Assembly (NCBI GenBank): GCA_964036195.1
Contig: OZ038456.1
Location: forward strand, 13,702,001-13,766,000
Direction: 5' to 3'
From: Sphaerolaimus hirsutus
Taxonomy: Eukaryota; Nematoda; Chromadorea; Monhysterida; Sphaerolaimidae
Length of the DNA stretch: 64,000 nucleotides
The position numbers and the translations under genes were made by a program. Shown here piece by piece: positions 52,165-63,359 of this stretch (position 1 is the stretch's first letter; every line of letters begins with the position of its first letter). The notes under the pieces were generated by a model. It did not search any database. It saw only the letters and a program-made list of their open reading frames with translations, and was not told the DNA's origin.

Positions 52165-55100
52165 ACAGATGTCAATGGGCCAGAACTATGTGTAAATTTT
52201 CATGCAAATTATCTGAATGCCTCCTACTATACTTGGAAATGCATAGCTAGTGTTTCAATCAAGCAGACAATTATTGCAAAACAAATTGGTAGTGTTGTAA
52301 TTGAGAGTTTAGTGGTTGTGCTGTGTTAGTAATTCAATACTGTTCTCAGTGTGGCTGCTATCACACAGCTATATTCTATCAGATATAGAAGTGGCTTAGC
52401 TGAACAAACATCACAAGTTCCTACAGTACTGATACTATTTGGAAAGTACTTACACCCCTTTAGCAACAACTGTACAAGACCAGAGGAACTAAACACAAAC
52501 CATACACATATATTGAATTCTGCTCACATGTTTTAAGTCTGAGCATGGTGGCAAACATTTGAAATTTTTGCATGTACTCAAAATATTTTAGCCATCAGAA
52601 ACATAGGTATGAAATTTATTTATTTATGTATCTATCCTGAAAATTTCTTCGAATATACGCATAATGGATTTTCATGCACTATTCTTTTTCTCAGAACAAC
52701 ACAGTGGATTGTCTGGTTGGAACACAATACAGCTTGCTGCGTGGAGTGGACAACAAAAAATTAACTGTCAGCGCACCTGTCAGTGCAGATGCGTGTGAGT
52801 TTAGTGTGTAATGAAGCATTTAGCAAAATAGTGCTGTAGCATGACACCATATACTTGTGTTGTGGTGCTCCCTTTCATTGCAACTGTCAAAATGTGATTT
52901 CTAATCGCTGTGATAGAGAGTAAAGAATGCATGGAAAATAGGTTAAATCTAGCATGATTACATAATTACATAAATTTCCTTGGCATAACTGAATTTGCCA
53001 ATATTTACCTACCAAATATTTAAAAAAAATCAAAAAACATTTTTGCAACTGTGTAAGTGTGTTCATACTTTCTTCATTAACAAGTATTTACTTGTTTACT
53101 CCTTCCTAGTTGATTTCTATGTAATTTTAAGATTGATTAGTGACTGTTCGTTGGATACCTAGTTATTTCTTTTAATTGGCTTAATGTATAAATGGAACTG
53201 ATGATATCTCAACAATTTTGTGATGTTTCTACCCAATGCAGCTATATTCCTCCTGTGCACTGATGAGGGTAATTCATTTAGTGAAAATCGATTTGGACTT
53301 TTACTCATGCCATATCAGAAATCAGCTTGGCTCATCATTCTCGTCAGCTTTGTTGTCTTTGTTTCTGGAATATACTGTCTGAGCAAATGCGAATTCAAAT
53401 GGACCAGTGGACAAAAGGCTTTGGCACATATGAGACCATTACAAGTTAAATCCTTGTTTTTCATTTCTTGACTGTGTTTGCATAATTCCCCTCTCTATTT
53501 GCAGGTAGGCAATGAGTTATGGGCATCATTGCGGCAAATTTTGCCTCACTCCTCTGCACCAAAAATTACATTGAGAAGTACCTGGGCTATTCAGAAAATA
53601 CTGCACATGTGGCATGGATTTATGACACATAACACCAATGTTTGACCTATAAAAAGCACAATCTGATGGAACCACAATTCTGTTACATGAGAACTGAGAA
53701 GTTATTGAAAGCAGTGTGATGAAAAGCATTTTTGCAATAATTTAGCGGGAAAAAAATGTGAAATTTGAAAAGTATTCAGAAAATAAACAAGTATTCAAAA
53801 AATGTGAAAGTTCAAAAACTAAATTTGAAAATTGGAAATTAATTTTCAGAACAAAATCAAGATTCAAAAGCCAGTGGCCTCTTAGCATCATTACCTGCCA
53901 CTGCCAGTGGTATGCTGACAACAGACCTTCACTTCTAAAGCTGCGTTTACACTGTCGCCACGTGTGATGACAAAATTTTATTGGGCTTTTAACTTTCTGT
54001 GTGTCGCGAAAATTGAATACCGTATTTCTTCGATTTTATTGACTGTCAATGTATTGTTTCGTAATCTCTTTTTGGGGGCAATGTAAATAAGCATGGCAAA
54101 GTGAATGAGCATGGCAATGTATATTCCAGAGTCTATTTTTCAAGTGCATTTGTAAAGTAAATATGAATATGAAATATGTTTAATGTTAACTCCACGTTAC
54201 ATTCATCATAAGTTAGGTAAATTGTCGCAGCAGTGGAGTTGTCAGACTCCTAAAGTGGCAAACATAAAATGATAAATGGGATAATTATACATCGATATTT
54301 TCATACGCCAATGTATTTGAACACGGCAATGTATTTTTCGGATGCCCCACAGACCCGGCAAAGTAAACGAGCAAGCCAATGTAAATGAACAGTCAATAAA
54401 ATCGAAGAAATACGGTATTTGTTGTGTCAGACACCTTGTCATCACAGTCACAGGTTGTCGGTTTGGTTGACAGTGATTTGTTCCATGCAGTCTCATAAAT
54501 GAGGCCACCTAGAACAAATGACCATCAACCGAACCGACAACCTGTGACGGCAATAAATTTTTTATTTTCATTGTGTATGATTACTTCATATATGAAAGTT
54601 TATGTTTGCCTTGGCAAAAAGAGTGATTGAGAATTGAGATCTAGGTGTCTGACACAACAAATATTTTATTTTCGTGACATAAAGAAAGTTTAAAGCCCAA
54701 AAAAATTTTTGTCATCACACATGGCAGTGTAAACGCAGCTTTAGGCAATTGTTCCAAAAAATTGATTTCAAAAAAATATATTTTGGGTTTTGTGTCCAAT
54801 TATCTGCCAGCAATACATGCGTCATGCATGTCCAATGGCACAGCAAAAAAATAGGTTTATGAAGTGTGTGGAAGCGGGCTGGATGTGGATGATGCAGCCT
54901 CTGTGAAGACACTTCCACACACTTCACCACACATCACAAAGTTTTTCGAGATTTTTCGTGAAGTGTCTTCCACACACTTCACCTATCATCACAGTTAGCA
55001 TTGAAAAAATCTCTGGGAGATTTATATTTAAAAAATCTCAGAAAATCTCAGAAAATATAAGATTTTCTGAGATTTATATTTTTTCCATGATTATCCAGAG

Positions 55101-58100
55101 AGATTTAATTATATTTTCTCCTGATTGAGAAAATCTCTTGAGAAAATCTCTCTATATTTGCCTATTTTCACCTTCAAATTCACTAGTTCATGTGCTTTTT
55201 TTACAAATTTCCATCTTATTTAAACGATATATTCGATTATTTACACATTTTTGGCTATTTCCCACTATTTGTAGTTTTTCTTCCCCTTTTTTCTGTTCTA
55301 TGGCATGAAAGAGCCAATAAAAAGTTATCTGAAAAACATTTTCTGTGCACAAGTACTTTCAAGAAGTATACATAAAAAAGAGTACTGGTACTTTTTCAGG
55401 GGAAATTTATATCTATTTACTTAATACTCAAGTATATATATTATTGAGTAAATGTAATATGTTTTAATTCCTGAACCATACTGAACCCCTGCAGTCCCAT
55501 GAAGACTCAGTGCTCAAGTACGGGGTTATACCTAACCACTGGGTCTACATTGGCACCGGGTCTACATTGGCACCGGGTCTACTTGTGCAACGGGTAAACT
55601 TATGCAATGGGTTCTAGCTGTTTTAACAACTAAAAAGTTGACAGCATGCTTTGGAAATATTGTTACCAAATTTTGGTGAAAAAGCCATCTGATAAATTCT
55701 ATGGGAATCATCACACATGAAAGTAATGTATTCTAATATGAGGTAAAATGTGCCTAAACCATATTTTTGTTCATTATTCAGATACTAAATACAGGGTAGT
55801 ACAAAGTGTGCCATCAGTAGATAATATGTCGTTATCATATGAAATTATGAATGAAAAAAGTTAAAAAACGCATAGTGTGCTTACTATCTACTCTCAATGG
55901 TTCAAACATCTTGAAATATCGATGAAATCATACCTAAAGTTGAGAGATTTTATGAGATTTTTTTGAACTGCAAGAGATTTTCTCAGAGATTTAATTATAT
56001 TTTCAAAAATGACCAAAGAGATTTAATTATATTTTTTTCTTGGGAGATTTTCTGAGATAATATTTAATTATATTTTCTCAAAATCGGTCATTTTTTTCAA
56101 TGCTAATCACAGTGACCGCAGTTCATGAAGTGCACTTCACAAACTATTACAGCATACTTTGCATGGTTCGTTTAGTGCCTTCAAGTGTCAACCAGCGCTT
56201 CACAGCATCATGAAGTGTCAACATGAAGACACTTCACAATGCTTCACGACGCATCACATACCCATTTTTTGCTGTGTTGGCTTGCTCACTAACTATCATT
56301 TTGTTAAAAAACATTGATTATGACATGTAAAGTTTTCCATCTCTAGTAAACTTATCAAATCCTTAGCCAGCAGCAAAATCTTTGTTCTTTGTCCCGATCT
56401 ATGTGCATTTTGGGCAAATTAATTTATGCAAATAGCAAAAAATGGAGTTATAGACTTTTACAAATCTGATTTCTGACTATATTTTCACACTGAAATTGTG
56501 GACTGATGTTTCGCTGGAGTTGTAGACCTCTTGCTGGATATTTATTCTTAAAGTTATTTTTGACAGAATGTGCAGTACTTCCAGAACAGCCTTGGTTCAC
56601 CATCTGCGCGAATCTTTGGCTTCATTGTTGTGTTTTCTGTTTTCTTAATCAGCAACCTGTACCAGAAGTTTCTAGTGACAAAGTACCTAAATGTTGTTGA
56701 AACATTCACTGGAACCCCTGAGGAGGTGATCCAGGTAGGCACCTGCAGTGATAGAAAAATGAAGTGGAACATAAAGCACCACAAAGTTACCACGCTTGCC
56801 ATACTCTCACCTCTCATGAGGCATGGCTGTGATGTCACGAATAGTGATGTAAAGGCACCAGTGCTGGGTACTGAAGGGCACCAGCACAGGTGCTGGTGTC
56901 TTGTCATCGCGATTTTCAGAGGTGTCACAATGTGCTGGTGCCCTCTTTTGGCCGGTGCCCCAGGTGTCAGGTGTCATTTTCATGTGATGGGAGAGGTGTC
57001 GTTGTGGTGCCAATTTTTCCAGTGCCTTTAACATCACTTGTCGTGCCTAGCGATGGAATGGCGCCATTGGCGCTTGGCGCCCTTTTCATTGGCGCCATCT
57101 GGCGCCTGGCGCCATTATTTCGAATGGCGCCATGGCGCCCTTGGCGCTTGGCGCCATTTTCGCTGGCGCCAATTTGGCGCCGGCGCCATTGTTTTGGATG
57201 GCGTCACAAATGGCGCCAAAGTTCCGTGATGAGTGTTTATGTCATTTCGTATCCAAGTGCCTTATCTGCAGAATCAATGATGTGATTGTGTATACCTGTT
57301 GTAATTACCAGAGTTGGAAAAACGTATCTACGTTTACCTGAAATACCCGGTTATTTGGGTATTTATATTTACTTTTACGTTTATGTTTTCCAAAAATACC
57401 ATTATTTACGTTTTGTACGCTGGGAAAACGTAAAAATTCCGTTATTTAGTAGTTTGTTGGTGGCCGCGCCCTCGGACGGAACTGCATATTTATTTCCATG
57501 AATTCTCTACCGATTTTGATGGTTGACCACTCAAAATGGTCAGAATGACGTGGCGATTTTTTTAGTACCACAATTAAAATGATTACAAACAATAGCTCAA
57601 CAATTTAATACACTCCAATACATAGCCACAGACCGGAATCTATGCCGCACATAAAAAATGTACCTAACTGTATTTTGTCATAAACTAACAAAACATTATG
57701 GGCTATTTACACAGATCCCGGCCAATGACTGGGACCCGGCAAAAAATATTTTTTTTCAAAAGTGAATAATTGGCGTGTATGGGCGTGAATTATCACCAAA
57801 TAAGCATGCACAAAATTTTTGCAAGATGGTTACATGCGCATGCGCTGATGCAAATTTTTTTGGGGGGTGTAAATTTTTTTTTTGATTTGTCTCAAATTTG
57901 GCATGTGTGTACTCCTTTGTTTAGTGAGTACGCTTGCCAAATTTCAGCTCAGCGTGGTTACCGGTTGTTATTTTATTTATACTTCAATTTTTTTTGATCA
58001 CTGTATTTTTGTATAGTGATCGAAATCCTGCCGGGTACCGGTCCCCGGCAACATTGAAATGGCCCCGACCGGGGTCAAACGTCCCCGGTGAGAATTTTTT

Positions 58101-61100
58101 TTCTCAGTAAACAAAGAATTTTGGTCCCCGACCGGGGACGTTTGTCCCCAGCAGGGGACTAAAAATTTGTCCCCTGTCAGGAACAAACGTCCCCGGTCGG
58201 GGACCAAAATTCTTTGTTTACTGACGAAAAAATTTCTCACAGGGGACATTTGACCCCGGTCGGGGCCATTTCGATGTTGCCGGGGACCGGTCCAACAATC
58301 GAACACAAAATTCAAGACAATACTAGGTTTCGTCTTCAGATAGGTATGGCAGATGTCACAGTATATTTGATGGGACATTTTTCCTAAATAGGCTAGGCTT
58401 AACAAACAGTTTTAAAAGTTGCAATGCACTGGAAAAGTTTTACTGGAGTGTCCATTTACCGTATTTCCTCGAAATACCCCCCCTTGAAATACCCCCACCC
58501 CGTTGTCCTACCCCCCCTCTCGGGACCACTATGAAACAATCACCCCCCCTCCTCCAAATACCCACCCCCCAAATTGAGTGTAAAGGGAACATACATGACA
58601 ATAATTGTAGTTTGTGTTCTGTGTAATGCAGAACACACGTTAAAACAATGTTGGTGTCACGTTAGAACAGTGTTTATACCGTCTACATACTAATATTAGT
58701 CTACATAACCTTATAAATGGTGGTTTTTGTTGTATTTTTCGACGTCTGCGTACGTTTCAGACGACAATTTCGTACTGGGATTTAAAAATTTGTCTTGTGA
58801 AATAATACCCCTCCCCCTCGTTCTACCCCCCCCCCCCCTCTCGAGACCACTATGAAACCATCACCCCCGGGGGGTAATTCGAGGAAATATGGTAGCCATG
58901 TTGGGCTTTTGAAATTTGGTAAAAGGATCCATTTGGGATATGGCAACATTTGAGTGAGTTATTTATCAGACTGAATTACAAGAAGTGTAATTTTGCTCAA
59001 TTTTGTTGTCTATATCATCGTTGTTTGTGTTTTTAGTTGTCTGACTCGATGTTGTTCATTATGGCAGCATGTAGCGCTAAAAACATAAGGATATTGTACA
59101 GAAATCAGCTATTGACCCATATAAAGGTTAACATAATGGTATTTTCCAAAGCAAAATGGCAAATACTACGTGTATAAACTTTTTACGTTTACGTTTTTTT
59201 TTACGTATTCCTCGGTATTTTAAAAATATTTTACATTTTAGTATTTATACTTTCGATTTGGAAAAGGTATTCACGTGTACGTTTACGTTTTTCAAAAATA
59301 CCAGTATTTGTACAACTCTGGTAATTACCGGTGTATTTATTTCTCATGTAATTTTTTTCCTGACATTACAAGTTTGGGTTTTTCAGCATATAACACAATG
59401 ACAAATACTTCAAATATTATAAGAATAAAATGACAAATGTTCAAATACGCCCCCACACCAAAATTGGCACCAGGATGTCTTCATTTGGTGTGGAACCAAT
59501 AGCGTTTAGGTATCATGTTTTCTCTAAACACCCCCTTTCTCTATTATTTCGCCAGCAAATCTTGAGGTGGTACAAACGAGGGTGTGGGCTTATTCGAGGA
59601 GGGTTATTTTTCGCCAGCAATTTTCAGGATTGTAGTAAAGAATACGGTTTTATATAGCCAAAATAAATGTGACCAAATAGGACATTTTTGGACATTTTAT
59701 CATAGATCGTTACACAATGTAGCGTCAATGTAGCGTATTTCCTCGAAATACCCCGCCCTCGAAATGCTTTCCCCCCTCGAAATTTTCGCTCTGGAAAATA
59801 ACCCCCCTGGGGGTATTTCGATGAAATACGGTATAGGTAGCTGCGATGTAAATTGGCAGCCATTAAAACATCATGTTCATTGCAAACATGATGTATTTAC
59901 GTTATTACAGACGGGGTGTCGAGTGGGGGTTATTTTTTCCCAGCTCGCTCAGACCTGGGGGTCTTTCGAAGGGGGTTAATTCAAAGGGCATTTGGAGAAA
60001 ATACGGCAACATATTGCGCTTCTAAAAACACTTATGTTATGATTAGTGATGGAATGGCGCCATGGCGCTGGCGCCATTTGGGGGGGCCAAAGGGCGCCGC
60101 GCCATGGCGCCATTGGCGCTTGGCGCCCTTTTTCTGTGGCGCCCTTGGCGCCTGGCGCCCACATTCTGAAAGGCGCCATGGCGCCATTGGCGCTTGGCGC
60201 CCTTTTTCCGTGGCGCCCTTGGCGCATGGCGCCCTGCTTTAAAAGGGCGCCAATAAGGCGCCAGCAGGGTTTCAAGGTGAGTGCTGTGTAAGTGAAAAAA
60301 TAATGAAAAATGCATCTGTGGATGATCTAAATTCGTCAGAAAAATGGACGAAGTGGTGTGAGTCGGTGGAAATCTTTCGTCCAACGTTTCATCAGATGTG
60401 TCTGACGGATCAGAAGACAAGAATGATGGACCGTCGAACTTGCAAAATTAAATTAAAAAAAGGATTCAAATCGTTGCAATTCCGTTTTTGTCCATTTCAG
60501 GGAAATATTGATTAGAAAAGCCTATTTGAAGTGAATGGATTGTTATCAAATGACAATTTCCATTGTGTTTGAATTCGTCATGTGGATTTTATTGAAAAAA
60601 TTTTATTGTTGCCAGATGTGTTTTTGTTCATTACATCCTGAAGAACGCGAATTAAGGCGTGAATGTGTGTACCACGGTGCTGTAGCAACATTTTTAGCAC
60701 AAGCAGGGTGTTGTAGGCACTTATTTTTCCTGGCGCCCTTGGCGCCTGGCGCCCTATTTTCCAAATGGCGCCATGGCGCCCTTGGCGCTTGGCGCCCTCT
60801 ATCCGTGGCGCCCCTGGCGCCTGGCGCCCACTTTCCGAATGGCGCCACGGCGCCTGGCGCCCTTTTTCTGTGGCGCCCTTGGCGCTTGGCGCCTACTTTC
60901 CGAATGGCGCCATGGCGCCCTTGGCGCCTGGCGCCATTTTTTCTGGCGCTTTTCCATCACTAGTTATGATATACACACTAAAATAGTGACTTTTATCCGT
61001 GGCACCATTTTTTCTGGCGCCCTTTGGCGCCCGGCGCCATTTGGCGCCCGGCGCCACTTTTTCAGATGGCGCCGTGGCGCTTGGCGCCATTTTTTCTGGC

Positions 61101-62403
61101 GCCCTTTGGCGCCCGGGGCCATTGGCGCCTGGCGCCATTTTTCCTGGCGCTTTTCCATCACTAGTCGTGACTAATGTTTGTTAACTAAATTGTTGTCCAT
61201 TCACATTTCACACATCTTTTCATAGGCAGTAGAAAATGGTAATATGAAATTCGTCACTAATGACAAGCATTTCACATTTGATAAAGCCCATTTGATTCCT
61301 GATTTTAATAAAGACTATCCAATGGAAATATATCCTAATCTTAGCAGTGCTTTAGATGCTGTAGTCACAGGTAAATGATTTTAAAGTTATTAAAATGAGA
61401 GACACATTAGTTAAATACAGATATAAACTGGACAGGCAGATCGCCTTACAATGAATAATACCATATTTTTATGAATAAGGTCACATGAAAAACTGCATCA
61501 AATCCACCCAAAGTAGAAGCAATTTGAAAAATACAATGAGAAAAAAATTAGGTGTAATGTCGCTGGAGTATACATGAGAGACATACAAATGATTAGAGTT
61601 TACATTTATGAAACAGAGGGAGATACCAGACACCTTGCAGTTGCAGTTACATTATTTGCAAATAAATTATTTATCTAGGCAGATAACATTGAACACTAGA
61701 TTGTACTGTAACACAGCCAACACGGTTGTTTCATTTTATCTTTTATTTGTTTTTTTTTGAGATTAGAAATAATATATTTCAGGGTAAAGAGGTGTGGTCA
61801 GCGCTTACATCAAAAGTTTACATCCCTCCCGATTTATGATACCACCAATATTGCCAAACATCAAAATAAACTGTCTATCTACCCAGTAACTTTGTACAAC
61901 ACTAATTTTTTTACAATTGATCAGATGGAGGGGTCTACTCAGCAGCATACATGGAGGGCCTGTTTTATGCAATTCTCTTGAATGGGAACTCACAAAAGAC
62001 ATGTGAAACACACGTTGTCATGGGGAGGAAAGTTGCACACTATGGTTTACTATGCAGAAGTGATTTTATACATTTGCCAAAGATAAATAATTTTCTCACT
62101 GTACATCGTGGCAATATAGAAAACGCTAATAGTGCATATCATCAGTCACTGCTTTCTCCAAGTTATAGGTTTGTGAAGCAATTGGAAATGATGAATATCA
62201 AGGTGAAAGATAGGCAAACAATTAGTGGTAAAGATTGTGACAAAAAGGTGAAATACTTCCCTTTGCAATATAAGTTTTATAAAGGTCTCATCACAGTAGT
62301 ATGTATATCCTTTTTAGTCAGTTTTCTGTTGTTCTTGTGTGAATGCATCTTCAAGTTTTTCACATGCCACGCATTTTTTTGCATTATCTCTGTTGCTGTA
62401 TAA
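52165..62403 (+). CDS. Ionotropic glutamate-receptor-like / IR-family channel, C-terminal exons
   Basis: Plus-strand exons: 52165-~52249 (DVNGPELCVNF, S1), 52695-52794 (YSLLRGVDNKKLTVSAPVSA), 53242-53444, 53505-~53570, 56576-56734, 61226-61370 and 61925-62403 (stop). Exon 53242 holds TM1 (AWLIILVSFVVFVSG) and 53505 the pore-side ELWASLRQIL. Exon 56576 holds TM3 (ARIFGFIVVFSVFLISNLYQ). Exons 61226 and 61925 hold S2 and TM4 (GLITVVCISFLVSFLLFLCE). Joins 52794/53242, 53444/53505, 56734/61226 and 61370/61925 are in phase. The order S1-TM1-pore-TM3-S2-TM4 is that of ionotropic glutamate receptors. The TM3 motif SYTANLAAFLT is replaced by ISNLYQKFLVT, so it is divergent, as in the IR subfamily. The 52165 and 53505 exon ends are unsettled. 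N-terminal exons may be those near 38.7-39.5 kb. Ligand unknown. Confidence 0.75.
53938..54742. mobile_element. AAAGCTGCGTTTACACTG element with a nested TACCGTATTTCTTC element
   Basis: AAAGCTGCGTTTACACTG on the left faces CAGTGTAAACGCAGCTTT on the right, with AGCCCAAAAAAATTTTTGTC subterminal on the right arm. The element at 54018-54417 is inserted in its left arm. It is in an intron of the receptor gene. Confidence 0.8.
54018..54417. mobile_element. TACCGTATTTCTTCGATTTT element (TA-target MITE), nested
   Basis: Tips TACCGTATTTCTTCGATTTT and its inverse, each followed by ATTGACTGT/ACAGTCAAT, flanked by TA. Inside are GCAAAGTGAA/GCCAATGTA words. Third sub-family of the TACCGTA group. Confidence 0.85.
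54839..56276. mobile_element. GTGAAGTG-word element (CACAGCAAAAAA tips), split by a nested hAT-like element
   Basis: CACAGCAAAAAAATAGG on the left and CCCATTTTTTGCTGTG on the right. Arms of GAAGACACTTC and CTTCACAATGCTTCACGAC words. Everything between 54996 and 56105 is a later insertion. The sister element is 39844-40223. Confidence 0.7.
54996..56105. mobile_element. TAGCATTGAAAAAA hAT-like element with exact 8-bp duplication, nested
   Basis: Tips TAGCATTGAAAAAA and TTTTTTTCAATGCTA, flanked by ATCACAGT on both sides (54988-54995 and 56106-56113). Both ends are GAGATTTAATTATATTTTC / AAATCTCAGAAAAT words. The unique centre (55170-55930) includes a CATTGGCACCGGGTCTAC repeat (55540-55590) but no transposase. 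Confidence 0.9.
57044..57225. repeat. GGCGCC-word block, truncated relative of 60044-60962
   Basis: Starts AGCGATGGAATGGCGCCATT, like the tip TAGTGATGGAATGGCGCC. It continues as GGCGCTTGGCGCC words and ends abruptly at about 57225. Frames running through it are translations of the palindromic word. Confidence 0.75.
57309..57700 (+). mobile_element. ACGTTTACG-word element with ACCCGG blocks, truncated
   Basis: Tip CAGAGTTGGAAAAACGTA, then TTTACGTTTA words. The unique part (GTGGCCGCGCCCTCGGACGG, ATGAATTCTCTACCGATTTT) is shared with 33095-33428 in inverted order. The right end is not defined. Confidence 0.65.
58010..58310. repeat. GTCCCCGG foldback
   Basis: Arms of about 140 bp: GGGTACCGGTCCCCGGCAAC on the left, its near-inverse on the right. 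The arms pair through GGCCCCGACCGGGGTCAAA and AACAAAGAATTTTGGTCCCC. It directly abuts the coding remnant at 58300-58405. Confidence 0.85.
58300..58405 (-). pseudogene. Remnant of a transposon-encoded protein, sister of 32471-32575
   Basis: On the minus strand it reads LGKMSHQIYCDICHTYLK and P-S-IVLNF. The other copy has GKTLHQIYCEICPTYLK and PGIVLNF. Differences are mostly conservative, and both copies lie in the same larger repeat. The repeat continues on the right to 59330, ending GTACAACTCTG. Family unknown. Confidence 0.5.
58457..58894. mobile_element. TACCGTATTTCC element (TA-target MITE), complete copy
   Basis: Tips TACCGTATTTCCTCGAAATA and inverse (one change on the right), flanked by TA. 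It gives the uninterrupted reference for the split copy at 26930-31229: GCAGAACACACGTTAAAACA is continuous here. Confidence 0.85.
59155..59330 (-). mobile_element. ACGTAAACG-word end of the element shared with 32097-32610
   Basis: Minus strand: CAGAGTTGTACAAATACTGG then AAACGTAAACG words. To the left the unique part (TTTGCTTTGGAAAATACCAT when inverted) matches 32255-32300. Together with 58300-58405 this marks an inverted, interrupted copy. Confidence 0.65.
59732..60008. mobile_element. Diverged TACCGTATTTCC element
   Basis: TATTTCCTCGAAATACCCC near 59735, an internal GGTATTTCGATGAAATACGG, and a right end GAAAATACGGCA near 60005. The GCAAACATGATGTATTT palindromic segment of the long class is also present. 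Edges are approximate. Confidence 0.5.
60044..60962. mobile_element. GGCGCC-word hAT-like element with exact 8-bp duplication
   Basis: Tips TAGTGATGGAATGGCGCC and GGCGCTTTTCCATCACTA, flanked by GTTATGAT on both sides (60036-60043 and 60963-60970). Both ends (60050-60260 and 60725-60950) are GGCGCCATTGGCGC / TTGGCGCTTGGCGCC words. The unique AT-rich centre (60265-60720) has no recognised domain. A second GGCGCC array with the same right tip follows at 61010-61165. Confidence 0.9.
61005..61168. repeat. Second GGCGCC-word block with a TTCCATCACTA tip
   Basis: GGCGCCCTTTGGCGCCCGG words ending GCGCTTTTCCATCACTAGT. It is a partial relative of the preceding element. The left tip is absent. Confidence 0.75.
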
Positions 62404-63359
62404 TGAAGTGATGCAAAAACATGTTGCTCAATGGGGGTGGCATTACCCCACAAATTTTCTAGCTACCTATGTATCTATCCCTTCTAAACTATCCACCCTA
62501 AATCCTCAAATAAGTCATAATTCTTGAATAACTTTTTTCTTTAATTCACTGCTCCCCTGAGATAATTTCCCTTGTTTACCACATGGGAAAAACTTTGACA
62601 CAAAATACTCATTTTTATGTTTTGTGGGATAAATAATCCCTTTTACGCTTTCCATGACAAAATTATTTTAATCATCCTTTACACTGTATAGAAGTGAAAA
62701 AATTAACTTTCATTTTCTGTACTCAAGGGTGAATAAAGATAATGTTTATGTTAACATTTACTTTGAAAAAGATCACCTCTTATGACATCTCTTCTTTTTA
62801 GCTTATTTAACAGATGGTGCACAGCTTTTTGTTTAATTGATTGGTGTATTTATTAATGATTGTTAGCTTGTTATGGTTGATTTTCAATGGCTTTTATTCA
62901 TAACATAAAAATATCAGTTCTTCAGAAAGTCCTTACATAAATATAAGCATTCAATATAAAGGTGTAAAATTGATCTGTGGTTCAGCATCAGATTTCATAA
63001 ATCATTTAGGTATCATGTAAATACAATCAAGCAAAAACAGGTGTGTGATGCATAATGAAGTATTGTGATAAATATGTAATCACACTGGTACAGGGTGTTG
63101 CACTGAAGACTCTCCACTAAATTGCCAGATCCATCACGTCACAGCAGTCCAAAATGTAAATAAAATATGTTTTACCAATAAGATTCTTGCACAGGAAAAT
63201 TTGGAGACAATTTACATTAAATTGTGATTGTAGGTGAAGTTATTTATGTGAATTATACATCATCTGAAATTTAATGATACACAATTCATCTATAGGAAAA
63301 TTAGTGTGTTCAAATCTCACTTCACCTACATTCCAGTATTCCACTATGATCTATCCATC
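62404..63359. other. Intergenic stretch between the receptor gene and the protease
   Basis: AT-rich 3' flank of the receptor gene. It has a diverged AAATCCTCAAATAAGTCATA piece at 62500 resembling the TACCGTAAATCCTC family. No exon seen. The two genes converge here, so both 3' UTRs probably lie in this interval; no AATAAA could be confidently assigned. Confidence 0.4.

Noticed and set aside
60044-61184. Overlapping Trp/Arg/Ala-rich frames on both strands
   Set aside because: Translations of the palindromic GGCGCC word; the same peptides appear on both strands because the word is its own inverse.
61951-62403. Reading this as a separate small membrane protein starting at an internal ATG
   Set aside because: It joins in phase to the preceding exon at a clear acceptor (GATCAG) and supplies S2 and TM4 of the receptor.
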